Shown: positions 17,580 to 25,775 of the stretch, one piece after another | How the letters are laid out: every line of letters starts with the position of its first letter | How positions within the stretch are numbered: the stretch's first letter is position 1 | Assembly: GCF_900115105.1 (NCBI RefSeq) | Contig: NZ_FOYP01000001.1 | Span: forward strand, 71,472 to 135,471 | Direction: 5' to 3' | DNA from: Yoonia tamlensis | GTDB lineage: Bacteria > Pseudomonadota > Alphaproteobacteria > Rhodobacterales > Rhodobacteraceae | DNA: 64,000 nucleotides | Position numbers and translations under genes: made by a program | Notes under the pieces: generated by a model | Database searches by the model: none | Told to the model about the DNA's origin: nothing | What the model saw: only the letters and a program-made list of their open reading frames with translations

Positions 17580-18821
17580 ATGGCAACATCTGGAATTCGA
17601 ACACCTAAGAAGGCTTTGACGGCTGCATATGTCCGTACCGTGACGCAGGCGGGCAAGCACTTTGACGGAAACGGCCTTTTCCTTAAGGTCAAAGCTAATG
17701 GTGCTAAGCAATGGGTGCAGCGGATTACCATTCGCGGCAAGCGTACCGAGATGGGCTTGGGCAGTGCTGACCTCGTCAGTTTGAGTGAAGCCAGGGATGT
17801 CGCACTGCAAAATCTTAAAGTGGCGCGTTCAGGTGGTGACCCGTTGCGGGCCAAGCGTGAAAGCCAAGCTGTTCTGACCTTTGAAGATGCTGCACGCAAG
17901 GTTCATGAGTTGAACAAGCCAAGCTGGTTGAACCCCAAGCATGCAGCGCAGTTCATAAGTACACTTGAGACTTACACTTTCCCTACAATGGGGAGTTACA
18001 AAGTCAGTGATGTCACCACCTCTGACGTGTTGGCAGCGCTTACACCGATCTGGCTAACCAAACAAGAAACGGCACGGCGTGTGCGCCAGCGGATCGGCGT
18101 AGTCATGAAATGGGCAATTGCGCAGGGCTGGCGGCAAGACAATCCAGCCGAAAATATTGATCAAGCGTTGCCAAAGCAGACGAAGGCTGTGAAGCATCGC
18201 AAGGCGTTGCCCTATGGTGAAGTTGCTACCTGCATTCAGGTCATACAAAATTCAGGAGCAGGGCGTTCAACGAAACTTGCCCTTGAGTTCCTGATACTGA
18301 CTGCCGCGCGGTCTGGTGAGGTGCGGGAGGCGGTTTGGGACGAAATAGAGTTCGAGACTGATCCCTCTGCTAATCCCGCTAATCCTGCTAATCGGGCAGT
18401 TTGGATCATTCCAGCGCAACGAATGAAAATGAAGCGTGAACACCGCGTGCCGCTTTGCACCCGTGCCGTTGAGATACTGGAAGAAGCAAGGGATATTGCT
18501 GATGGTGGCGATCTTATATTTGCGGGAACGAAGGCGGGTAAGCCGCTCTCTGATATGACGCTTTCTAAGTTAATTAAGGAGTTGGGGTTCGAGGCAGATG
18601 TTCACGGTTTTAGAACCTCATTCCGTACATGGGCGCAGGAACAAACCAATGTTGCGCGGGAAGTGGCTGAGGCTGCACTTGCACATGCCATTAAAGATGC
18701 GTCCGAAGCGGCATATGCTCGGTCCAATTTGTTCGAAAAGCGCAAAATCTTAATGGATAGCTGGGCGAGCTACTTGGCGCTGGGCGAGGCTGAAATTATT
18801 ACGTTGGGCGCAGCCAAATGA
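17580..18821 (+). CDS. P4-type tyrosine integrase, intact
   Basis: A site-specific recombinase of 413 aa, the only complete integrase here. The N-terminal DUF4102 domain (GIRTPKKALTAAYV, GNGLFLKVKANGAKQWVQ) is followed by the core-binding and catalytic domains. Catalytic residues are present: Arg in TAARSGEVREA, HGFRTSFR, ALAH, and Tyr in AAYARSN. The ATG at 17580 is chosen over the GTG at 17541, which would translate the tandem repeat. A run ANPANPANR in the catalytic region comes from a 9-bp tandem repeat. P4-type integrases typically use tRNA 3' ends, which fits the repeat 160 bases upstream. Confidence 0.9.
   Translation: MATSGIRTPKKALTAAYVRTVTQAGKHFDGNGLFLKVKANGAKQWVQRITIRGKRTEMGLGSADLVSLSEARDVALQNLKVARSGGDPLRAKRESQAVLTFEDAARKVHELNKPSWLNPKHAAQFISTLETYTFPTMGSYKVSDVTTSDVLAALTPIWLTKQETARRVRQRIGVVMKWAIAQGWRQDNPAENIDQALPKQTKAVKHRKALPYGEVATCIQVIQNSGAGRSTKLALEFLILTAARSGEVREAVWDEIEFETDPSANPANPANRAVWIIPAQRMKMKREHRVPLCTRAVEILEEARDIADGGDLIFAGTKAGKPLSDMTLSKLIKELGFEADVHGFRTSFRTWAQEQTNVAREVAEAALAHAIKDASEAAYARSNLFEKRKILMDSWASYLALGEAEIITLGAAK
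18368..18393 (+). repeat. GCTAATC triplet repeat inside the integrase
   Basis: Three GCTAATC units in frame encode Ala-Asn-Pro repeats. An inverted copy lies at 2405-2429 outside any gene. Confidence 0.75.
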
Positions 18822-19471
18822 GTAAAGATGAGCCGAGAGAGCAAATTACCGTGCTAGGCGATGATGGCATTCACACCTTAATTCATAGACTTCCGTTAAA
18901 TGATGATGGCAGCAAACGCGAGTGGGTTGGCCCGACCGAGAGTGTCTTTTGGGGGCGGGTTGAAAGCTTAATGCAAGAAAGTGATCAAGTACTACGTGAC
19001 GAAGGGTTTCCGAGTGCCACGGCAGCAATACTTTACGCAGTAGGTCATGGCTGGGTATCTCAGGGGGTGCCCCCAAGTAATGAGAATGAGGCCGATATCG
19101 TGTCGTTGGTGGAGGGCAGAGATCGCGATGAGGCGAAGGAAATCCATGTAAGATTCGGTAACCCGCGCAGCGGATCTATGAAACAGCCAAGTCGCAAATG
19201 GCCCGGCGCATTTCTGCACCGGGCCATTTTTGTCGTCGTCTCAGATCAGCTTAGGCGCGTGGACGGATCCAGATTTCGACGCGGCGGTTTTGTTCGCGCC
19301 CTTCGTCGGTCTCGTTGCAGCCAACCGGTGCAATTGGGCCGATCCCATAGCTGCGGACAGCGGCGCTATCGAGATAGCCAGGGTTGTCCAAAAGCAGCAC
19401 GTCTTTCACCGCATCAGCCCGACGCTCTGACAGGGCAAGGTTTGCATCCAATGATCCGTATGAATCGCTGA
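18818..19471 (+). CDS. Integrase-coupled ORF with a runaway 3' end
   Basis: The ATG overlaps the integrase TGA (ATGA), and the first ~120 codons look coding: acidic N-terminus, WVGPTESVFWGRVESLM, then helices. After about 19180 the frame runs through the hairpin at 19196-19229 and continues antisense to the OmpA-hybrid gene, where the composition becomes Arg-rich and not gene-like. I conclude that the native stop was lost when the element's right edge joined the flank. The family is not recognised. The part worth keeping is 18818 to about 19180. Confidence 0.5.
   Translation: MSKDEPREQITVLGDDGIHTLIHRLPLNDDGSKREWVGPTESVFWGRVESLMQESDQVLRDEGFPSATAAILYAVGHGWVSQGVPPSNENEADIVSLVEGRDRDEAKEIHVRFGNPRSGSMKQPSRKWPGAFLHRAIFVVVSDQLRRVDGSRFRRGGFVRALRRSRCSQPVQLGRSHSCGQRRYRDSQGCPKAARLSPHQPDALTGQGLHPMIRMNR
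19196..19230. terminator. Rho-independent terminator
   Basis: The stem AAATGGCCCGG / CCGGGCCATTT is perfect over 11 bp, with a 12-base loop that can itself pair GCA with TGC. Five T follow on the plus strand and three on the minus, so it can end both the 18818 ORF and the OmpA-hybrid gene at 19251-21005. Confidence 0.85.
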
Positions 19472-21005
19472 ACCCAAAGACCAGCACTTCATAGCCTTCG
19501 TATTCATTCGAACGAACGATCTCAGAAATCCGCGAAATATCGCTTTCAGCCTTGCTATCAAGCGTGGCGTTGCCGCTGAGGAACCGCAAAGATGTCGAAA
19601 TCCGGCGCGCGTTGGCAGCTTGGTTGAAGTAGCCACGCATCACGTTGTTCGACGCACGATCTGTATCCCCAGTCAAAACCGTCGAGAGCAAACGTGCCCC
19701 TTGGTCTTGCATTGGCACGATTTGCAACTGCTGGGTCACCAAACCGCGCGACGCGATAGAGGCTTGGCCAGCATCTGTTGGGATATATTGCCCAACATTG
19801 CGTGCAAATTCCGATGCGGTCCCCGAAGCCAGCGCATAGTGGTACCAGCGCAGGGTCAGCGGATGCTCTTCGGTTTGGATCGCAAAATCAGAGTTGTCGA
19901 CAAAGATATTGCACGCTGTTGCAAGGTTGAGCGCTTTGACGCCTTCCGCTTGCGACCGGTACAAGATGCCAAAACCTGTTGGGTCCGCAGCAACCGCTGC
20001 ATTCAGCGCGTCGACAGAGGCGTGGATTGTGCCATTGCCCATTGCGTTGATGCCGGTAAAGCCGCGGGCGTTCAACTGCGCGCCAAGCGCGTCATTGCTG
20101 GCCAGCGTGTGCAAGGTGATTGGCTGGCTAGAACCGCCAAGCTGTGACCAATGGGTGATCTCACCGTTGATGATCTTTTGGATCGACTGGAAGTCAATGA
20201 CATCAATGCCATTGTCTTCACTGACAACAAAGCTGATCGCGTCAAGGCCGATGATTTCTTCGGTCAGAACCTCTGAAATATCAGTTACCTGACGTCCAAG
20301 GGCAACAGTCACATCCGCGGGGGTTGCGCGGCCACGGGTCACAGCAAATTGGCTTTCGCCCGCGACCAAAGCCTTGATCGCATCGACTGTGTTCATTGAC
20401 TGCATGCTGACACTTGCGACCTCAGCACCGCGCGCATCACCAATCAACAAGCCGGGGAGGCCTGATTCACTGCCAAATTGTTGCGTCAGGTTGAAGTCCT
20501 TTGCTGCGGTGTAGTCGTCGATGATCGCAGCCACGAGCTGCGCCCCATCCGCACCGGGTACGGTTACGACAAAGCGGTCGCTGGCATTTGCGGAGCCCGG
20601 ACAGGCAGCGCCTTCGCAGCTCGCGAATTCGCGGCGGACAGTCAGGCTACCATTGCTGGTTTCAATCACATACTCGGTATTAGAATAATCCAGCAAACGC
20701 CCGTTGAGCGTGATCAGCCCATCTGAACTGGTCAGCGTTACAACATCCGTTTCATCGACGACCTCTTCGCCATCAGATGGGCATTCGGGGCCTTCGCAGG
20801 TCGCAAATTCGCGCCGTATCCGCAATTCGCCAGTGTCTGTCTTAAGAACATAGGTGTCCTCAGTGACATCAAGCAATTCACCGCTTAGAGAAATTGTACC
20901 ATCGGTGGTTGTCAAGACAACATCTGCAACTGCGGGTGTGGCCACCAGCAAAGCTGCAGAGATTGCACATTGCGCCGCCAAGTTTTTGTTAAATAATCGT
21001 CCCAT
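19251..21005 (-). CDS. PstS-like binding domain fused to OmpA domain, with N-terminal repeats
   Basis: A 584-residue exported protein. After the signal peptide (ending ATPAVA) come two copies of a ~55-residue unit of the form LTTTDGTISLSGELLD...REFATCEGPECP, each closed by a Cys pair. Next is a PBP-like domain of the phosphate-binding PstS superfamily (about 145-440: GLLIGDARGAE, INGEITHWSQLGG). Last is an OmpA peptidoglycan-binding domain (VFGFSDSYGS, NRRVEIWI). I infer a periplasmic ligand sensor or scavenger tethered to the wall. A related protein with one N-terminal unit is encoded at 29626-31218. It is three bases downstream of the BMP gene on the same strand. Confidence 0.8.
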   Translation of the reverse strand: MGRLFNKNLAAQCAISAALLVATPAVADVVLTTTDGTISLSGELLDVTEDTYVLKTDTGELRIRREFATCEGPECPSDGEEVVDETDVVTLTSSDGLITLNGRLLDYSNTEYVIETSNGSLTVRREFASCEGAACPGSANASDRFVVTVPGADGAQLVAAIIDDYTAAKDFNLTQQFGSESGLPGLLIGDARGAEVASVSMQSMNTVDAIKALVAGESQFAVTRGRATPADVTVALGRQVTDISEVLTEEIIGLDAISFVVSEDNGIDVIDFQSIQKIINGEITHWSQLGGSSQPITLHTLASNDALGAQLNARGFTGINAMGNGTIHASVDALNAAVAADPTGFGILYRSQAEGVKALNLATACNIFVDNSDFAIQTEEHPLTLRWYHYALASGTASEFARNVGQYIPTDAGQASIASRGLVTQQLQIVPMQDQGARLLSTVLTGDTDRASNNVMRGYFNQAANARRISTSLRFLSGNATLDSKAESDISRISEIVRSNEYEGYEVLVFGFSDSYGSLDANLALSERRADAVKDVLLLDNPGYLDSAAVRSYGIGPIAPVGCNETDEGREQNRRVEIWIRPRA

Positions 21006-21008
21006 GTC

Positions 21009-22112
21009 TTAGCCTTCCGAGGGATAAACAGAAGAAATCCCATCCACATAGTAGTCCATTGTCAGCAAGCGGCTGTCGCTCGCAGTTTCACCGGGGGCCA
21101 ACCAGCCAGAGCCATCTTGCAGGCGCACCGGGCCGGTGTAGGCATGCTCTTCGCCTGATGAGAGGCGCGCAATCACATCCTGGGCCTGCAACACGGTGCG
21201 GCTTGGCAGGGTTTCAAGCAGCGGTGCCATAGCAACCATCTGCGCGCCCAGACCGCCCCAAGTGTCCTTGGATTCCCAAGTGCCATCCAAGAATTCGCCA
21301 ATCCGCTGTACGTAGTAGGGCCCCCAGTTGTTGATCATCGAGGTCATCACAGCATCTGGCGCGTAGTGGCTCATGTCTGACCCTTGGCCAAAGCTGTAGA
21401 TGCCTTTTTCCTGCGCGGCTTCAACCACAGCGGTCGAAACGGTGTGCTGCATCAGCACATCCGCGCCGCGTTCGATCATCTGGCGCGCAACCGCGCCTTC
21501 TTGTTCATAATCGTACCAGGTGTTCAGCCAGGCGATATCAAAAACGATGTCAGGGTTGACCGATTTCGCTGCCAAGTAAGCGGCGTTAATACCCCGGATC
21601 ACCTGCGGGATAGGGTAGGCGCCGACATAACCGATGCGATTGGTCTTGGACATCGTCGCGGCAAGGAAACCTTCAACCGCACGGCCTTCGTACCAGCGGG
21701 TGTTATAGGTGGCGACGTTGGCCGCCCGGATATAGCCCGCACAGCTTTCGAAAATCACATTTGGATTGGCTTGCGCCACCTCAATCGTGGACTTCATATA
21801 GCCCGCAGAGGTGGTGAAAATCATGTCATAGCCATCGTCGACCAGCTCTTGGAATTTTTCCTTGTCGCCATTGCCCCATTCGGCAACTTCGTGGAACGCA
21901 TCGATCTGCGCGCGATCGCCATAGGCGGCACGGGCCTGTTCCAGCCCACGGACATGCTCGTAATCCCAGCCAACATCGCCGCCGGGCGCAAAAAGAAGGG
22001 TAAACGCGATTTTGCGTTTGTTCAGTGATTGCGCGTAGGCGGGGCTAAAGACGCTTGTGCCCACCGCCGCTGCGGTCATGCCTAAGGCCTTGCGTCTATT
22101 AATGTCTTTCAT
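21009..22112 (-). CDS. BMP-family ABC transporter substrate-binding protein
   Basis: A periplasmic binding protein of the Bmp/PnrA class, 367 aa, which usually binds purine nucleosides. The N-terminus NRRKALGMTAAAVGTSVFSPAYA is a signal peptide with an RR pair, possibly Tat-dependent, ending AYA. Family marks are FAPGGDVGWDYEHVRGLEQA, MIFTTSAGYM, and GYVGAYPIPQVIRGINA. No permease or ATPase lies nearby, so its transporter is elsewhere or lost. It is probably cotranscribed with the OmpA hybrid downstream. Palindromic ACC-GGT sites lie 52 and 245 bases upstream of its start. Confidence 0.85.
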   Translation of the reverse strand: MKDINRRKALGMTAAAVGTSVFSPAYAQSLNKRKIAFTLLFAPGGDVGWDYEHVRGLEQARAAYGDRAQIDAFHEVAEWGNGDKEKFQELVDDGYDMIFTTSAGYMKSTIEVAQANPNVIFESCAGYIRAANVATYNTRWYEGRAVEGFLAATMSKTNRIGYVGAYPIPQVIRGINAAYLAAKSVNPDIVFDIAWLNTWYDYEQEGAVARQMIERGADVLMQHTVSTAVVEAAQEKGIYSFGQGSDMSHYAPDAVMTSMINNWGPYYVQRIGEFLDGTWESKDTWGGLGAQMVAMAPLLETLPSRTVLQAQDVIARLSSGEEHAYTGPVRLQDGSGWLAPGETASDSRLLTMDYYVDGISSVYPSEG

Positions 22113-22163
22113 CAGCGATCTCCGACGTTTAACTTATTTCTCAGCGGATCACTCCGCCTAGTT

Positions 22164-22181
22164 TTTTACCAATAGGTAAAA
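22164..22181. promoter_or_regulatory. Operator-like inverted repeat
   Basis: TTTTACC-AATA-GGTAAAA is a perfect 7-bp inverted repeat 52 bases upstream of the BMP gene start. The ACC-n4-GGT form resembles operators of GntR-family repressors. No such repressor gene is adjacent. Confidence 0.45.
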
Positions 22182-22356
22182 TTAGACGAAAATAAGTTCG
22201 GGTGGAGGCAGCGATATGACCGTGCATTGCCATGCGATTTGCAGCATCGGCGGAATCCGTCCAATCTTGATGTAAAGGGCCACCAAGAGCGGCATTTCCT
22301 ATCAATTCTGGACGAAGTTGTCATTCTGGACCGGGCGAGCGATCATTTCAATTTTT

Positions 22357-22370
22357 TTACCAATTGGTCA
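22357..22370. promoter_or_regulatory. Second operator-like palindrome
   Basis: TTACCAATTGGTCA contains the palindrome ACCAATTGGT and shares the ACCAAT..GGT pattern of the site at 22164. Two related sites 190 bases apart suggest one repressor with looping, or two promoters. Confidence 0.4.
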
Positions 22371-22801
22371 GCGTTTGCACATTTTTCGAGCATTTCGCAG
22401 GTGCCAGGTTGGCCGCGCGGCGGGCTATGGCCGAAAAACGGACCGCAACCACGAATCGAAGTGGCGTCACAACGGCGCGCAGAGCATTGACTGGCATGGA
22501 GCCATTGCCGGCATCTGAAAAATCATAGCTGTGGACCTCGGATAATGACGATGACAATTTGGCGCGACTGACCCGACAATATTTTGCGCAATGGCTGTAT
22601 TTGTTGTGTGTATGCTAGTCGGAAAAGTTAAAGCTGATCGGCTCGTCGCTCGGAAATCCGTTTAACATTGCGCTAACCTGAACAATTGCCATCACCAACT
22701 AACTGAGGGCCCGACCCTGGCACCATACATTCGCGCCGCGCGTTGAAGCATGCACGAAGCTTCGCGTGGCCACAGAGTTCAGCCGAAACGGTCAGAAGGG
22801 C

Positions 22802-22818
22802 TAAATGGCGGACTGGGG
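22802..22818 (+). repeat. att-like sequence at the tRNA-Arg 3' end
   Basis: Bases 22802-22816 match 17404-17418 exactly, and 22805-22818 match 3372-3385 exactly. This is the presumed original attachment site, within the 3' acceptor strand of the tRNA gene. Confidence 0.7.
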
Positions 22819-22882
22819 AGGATTCGAACCCCCGACCCCTTGATTCGTAGTCAAGTACTCTATCCAACTGAGCTACCAATCC
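22806..22882 (-). tRNA. tRNA-Arg (anticodon ACG)
   Basis: A 77-base cloverleaf with all arms: acceptor GGATTGG / CCAGTCC, D arm with GGTAGCTC-like start and AGTTGGA loop, anticodon stem CTTGA / TCAAG with loop CTACGAA (anticodon ACG), and T loop TTCGAAT. The discriminator is G and the CCA is encoded. ACG is wobble-modified to ICG and reads CGU, CGC and CGA. The gene is intact even though its 3' end appears to be an integration site. Confidence 0.95.
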
Positions 22883-22955
22883 GCGTAGGGGGGGATTTAG
22901 ACGGGCTGGCGCGCGGACGCAAGGCCCTAATTTGATTCTTTTGCGTTTCGTTCGG

Positions 22956-24344
22956 TTACGCCAGCGCGAGGTCGGCTTTGGGCAGTTCGATCACGAATGT
23001 TGTGCCGTCCGCGCCTGTGCTTTCAAGCCGCAAGCGCCCTCCGTGGCCGCGGATCAGGTCACCCGCAATCACAAGCCCGAGGCCGGAGCCGCCTTTGCGC
23101 ACGCCGCCCTGGAATGGCTGGAACAGGTGCTCTTGGGCCTTGGGCGGCAGGCCGGGGCCGGTGTCAGAGACCGTCAGAAGCCAGCAATTGTCGTCTTCAT
23201 GCGCATGAATGCAGATTTCGCCGGGTTTTTTCGTGGCCATGATCGCCTGACGCGCGTTGCGCACGAGGTTTTGCACCACGCGGTAAAGCTGTTCGCCATC
23301 TGCGCGGACGGTCATGGTGGCGGGAATGTCTTCGGAAAATGACATCTCGTATTCTTCGGCTGCAAGCCGTTCGCTGTCGATCACATCGCCCACAATCTGC
23401 GCAAGGTTCACGCGTGACAGTGTTGGCGCAGGTTCTTCGACGCGACCAAATGCCAGCGTGTTTTCGCACAGATGCACAGCGCGGGTAATCGAGCCGACAA
23501 GTTTGGGCGCCATGCGTTGCACAAGCGGGTCTTGGGAGCCTTCGATCCGGTCGGTGAAAAGCTGTGCAGAGGTCAGGATATTACGCAAATCATGGCTGAC
23601 CTTGGCGACGCCGCTGCCCAATTGCGCCAACCGTTCCTTTTGCTTGAGCGCGCTGGTCAATTGCATTTGCATCATTTGCAGCGATTCTTCGGCAGCGCGC
23701 AGTTCTTTGATACTGGCCGTTGGCGTGATGATCTGGCGGGCGTCCTCTGGGGCCTTTGTGTAGGCCTGCATATGCGCGACGACCCCCTTGATCGGGGTGA
23801 CCAGCAGGCGACGCACCGCAAAAAACAGCATCCCTGCGGTGACGACCGAAATAAAGGCGGAAAGGATCAGGATGTTCCAGCCATATTGAAGCATCGCGCT
23901 GCGCAGCGGCATTTCGTCAATCGTGACCTCGATCAATAGCCCGCCATCACGCACAGGATTGCCGATAATGCGGATCACGCGTTCTTGCTTATTTAGAAGC
24001 GTGGCCAATGCATCGCTGATCAGGGTCATGCTTGTCGGTGCGCGCATGTCATAAGTCGCGGTAATCGGCGAAGGGATCGGTGACGATAGCGCAAGCTGGC
24101 GCATATCATCTCGCCGAAGCACCACGTTATAGACTTCGGCATTTGTCAGCAGCTCTGCTTCCAGCGCGGGGCTGATCATATCAGCCGCCTCAAGCGCAAG
24201 AGACGCCAGCTGCGCCCGTTCAAGCCGTGCGTTCAAATAATCCTGACGGAACCGCGCGATAGAGGGCACAAAGATAAATACTTCGGCCAGCATCACAAAT
24301 ATGACCGTCAGGATCAGAAATCGGCCAGAAAGTGAGTTGGTCAT
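22956..24344 (-). CDS. Sensor histidine kinase
   Basis: A membrane-bound kinase of 462 aa. It has one N-terminal helix (about 8-28), a periplasmic domain of ~135 residues, a second helix (about 165-190), a HAMP-like linker and a HisKA domain with phospho-acceptor His251 in VSHDLRN. The ATPase domain carries the N box (NLVRNARQA), DTGPGLP and GGSGLGLVIA. No response regulator is adjacent. Its start lies 9 bases from the stop of the flavoprotein upstream, which itself lies 3 bases from the TVP38 gene. The kinase may therefore sense something related to those two. Confidence 0.85.
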   Translation of the reverse strand: MTNSLSGRFLILTVIFVMLAEVFIFVPSIARFRQDYLNARLERAQLASLALEAADMISPALEAELLTNAEVYNVVLRRDDMRQLALSSPIPSPITATYDMRAPTSMTLISDALATLLNKQERVIRIIGNPVRDGGLLIEVTIDEMPLRSAMLQYGWNILILSAFISVVTAGMLFFAVRRLLVTPIKGVVAHMQAYTKAPEDARQIITPTASIKELRAAEESLQMMQMQLTSALKQKERLAQLGSGVAKVSHDLRNILTSAQLFTDRIEGSQDPLVQRMAPKLVGSITRAVHLCENTLAFGRVEEPAPTLSRVNLAQIVGDVIDSERLAAEEYEMSFSEDIPATMTVRADGEQLYRVVQNLVRNARQAIMATKKPGEICIHAHEDDNCWLLTVSDTGPGLPPKAQEHLFQPFQGGVRKGGSGLGLVIAGDLIRGHGGRLRLESTGADGTTFVIELPKADLALA

Positions 24345-24353
24345 TAACCCTCG

Positions 24354-25772
24354 CTATGGCAGCCAGCGCTGCACAAGTCCGACGACACGTTTGACCGTCG
24401 GGTTTTCAAATAGTCTTGGGGTAAAATAGGCACCCGCAGCGCGTTTGTTAACCTCACTAATTGTGGGGTAGGGCAAAACAGTGTTTGCGACGGCTGACAT
24501 TTTCATTTTATTGGCAATCGCCATGGCCCAAATCCCGATCAATTCGCCCGCCTGATGGCCTGCAATTGATGCGCCAACGGGGCGGCCCTTGACGACCATC
24601 ACCTTGATTAAGCCCTTAGTTTTGCGTTCCGCAATCGCGCGGTCGTTATGTGCAAATTCAAAGCGCACGGTTTCGACGCGATCCCCGTATTTTTCGATCG
24701 CTTGCACTTGGGTCAGCCCGACTTGGGCCAGTTCGGGGTCGGTGTAGGTTGCCCACGGGATATGATCGGTCCGTTGCTTGGATGGCAGCCCGAACAGCAT
24801 GGACCGGATCAACACGCCCGCGTGGTAGCCCGCGACATGTGTAAACTGTAGCCCGCCAGCGACATCACCTGCCGCATAAACCCTTTTATTACTGATAGAT
24901 CGCAGGTTGTCCCCGACCTTAAGCCCGCGCCGGTCATGTGCGATGCCGCCCTTATCAAGGTCAAGCTTTTCGGTGTTCACCTTACGGCCCACGGCCATCA
25001 GCAGGTGTGATCCGGTGAAATCGCCATTGGGCGTATGGACAGTAACCGTGCCATCCGCGCCACTGATTTTTTCGGCTTGGGTGTTCTCGACAATATTCAC
25101 GCCCTCAGTACGCAAATTGTCCAGCACGATTGCCGCCAGTTCGGGGTCATCCTTGCCCAATGCCTTGGCGCCTTCGATCACGGTCACCGCGCAACCAAGC
25201 CGCCGATGCGCCTGCGCCATTTCCATGCCAATCGGGCCACCGCCGATAATGATCAGGTGCTTGGGCTGTTCGCGCAGATCAAAGATGTTTTCATTTGTGT
25301 AATATGTGACCGCGTCCAAGCCTGGGATCGGCGGAACCAGCGGGCCAGAACCTGTCGCGACCACAAACCGCCGCGCTGTCACGATAGTATCGCCGGCCTG
25401 CACTTCGGTTTCAGAGATAAAACGCCCGTAATGTTCGATCACTTGCACGCCCAAGCCTGCGAACCGCTCAACGCTGTCATTAGGCGCGATAGTGGCGATG
25501 ACGTCATGCACGTGGTCCTTGGCGGCGGCGTAATCCACCACCGGCGCGGTGTCAGCAACGCCGAGGCTGGCCCCGTGGGACATTGCGTGGGCTTGCTTGG
25601 CCGATGCGATCAGCGCCTTGGACGGCACGCAGCCATAGTTCAGGCAGTCACCGCCCATCTTGCCGCCTTCGATCAGCACGACCTTGGCGCCCATTTGCAC
25701 GGCGCCCGCTGCAATCGACAACCCGCCAGAGCCGCCGCCGATGATGCAAATATCTGTTTTAATCCGGTTCAT
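24354..25772 (-). CDS. Flavoprotein disulfide reductase (MerA/Lpd-like)
   Basis: A class I pyridine nucleotide-disulfide oxidoreductase of 472 aa. The FAD-binding GGGSGGLSIA is near residue 12 and the redox-active pair is in GGDCLNYGCVPSK. The NAD(P)-binding motif is IIGGGPIGMEMA, and the dimerisation domain begins near 340. It transfers electrons from NAD(P)H to a disulfide or similar acceptor. The C-terminal LPYPTISEV replaces the His-Glu region of true dihydrolipoamide dehydrogenases, and no lipoyl partner is nearby. I therefore call it only at family level. It is cotranscribed with a TVP38 protein. Confidence 0.85.
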   Translation of the reverse strand: MNRIKTDICIIGGGSGGLSIAAGAVQMGAKVVLIEGGKMGGDCLNYGCVPSKALIASAKQAHAMSHGASLGVADTAPVVDYAAAKDHVHDVIATIAPNDSVERFAGLGVQVIEHYGRFISETEVQAGDTIVTARRFVVATGSGPLVPPIPGLDAVTYYTNENIFDLREQPKHLIIIGGGPIGMEMAQAHRRLGCAVTVIEGAKALGKDDPELAAIVLDNLRTEGVNIVENTQAEKISGADGTVTVHTPNGDFTGSHLLMAVGRKVNTEKLDLDKGGIAHDRRGLKVGDNLRSISNKRVYAAGDVAGGLQFTHVAGYHAGVLIRSMLFGLPSKQRTDHIPWATYTDPELAQVGLTQVQAIEKYGDRVETVRFEFAHNDRAIAERKTKGLIKVMVVKGRPVGASIAGHQAGELIGIWAMAIANKMKMSAVANTVLPYPTISEVNKRAAGAYFTPRLFENPTVKRVVGLVQRWLP

Positions 25773-25775
25773 GGT

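Larger units (their letters stand above)
22113..22805. other. Long intergenic region upstream of the BMP gene
   Basis: No gene is supported on either strand. It contains two inverted-repeat operator-like sites (22164-22181 and 22357-22370) and a TTAA-N7-CTAAC sequence at 22662-22677 that resembles a CtrA box with one mismatch. Next to the tRNA lies the repeat 22802-22818. Promoters for 21009-22112 must lie here. Confidence 0.5.

Noticed and set aside
22662-22677. CtrA binding site
   Set aside because: TTAA-N7-CTAAC has one mismatch and no gene start lies at a suitable distance, so it is noted only in the intergenic entry.
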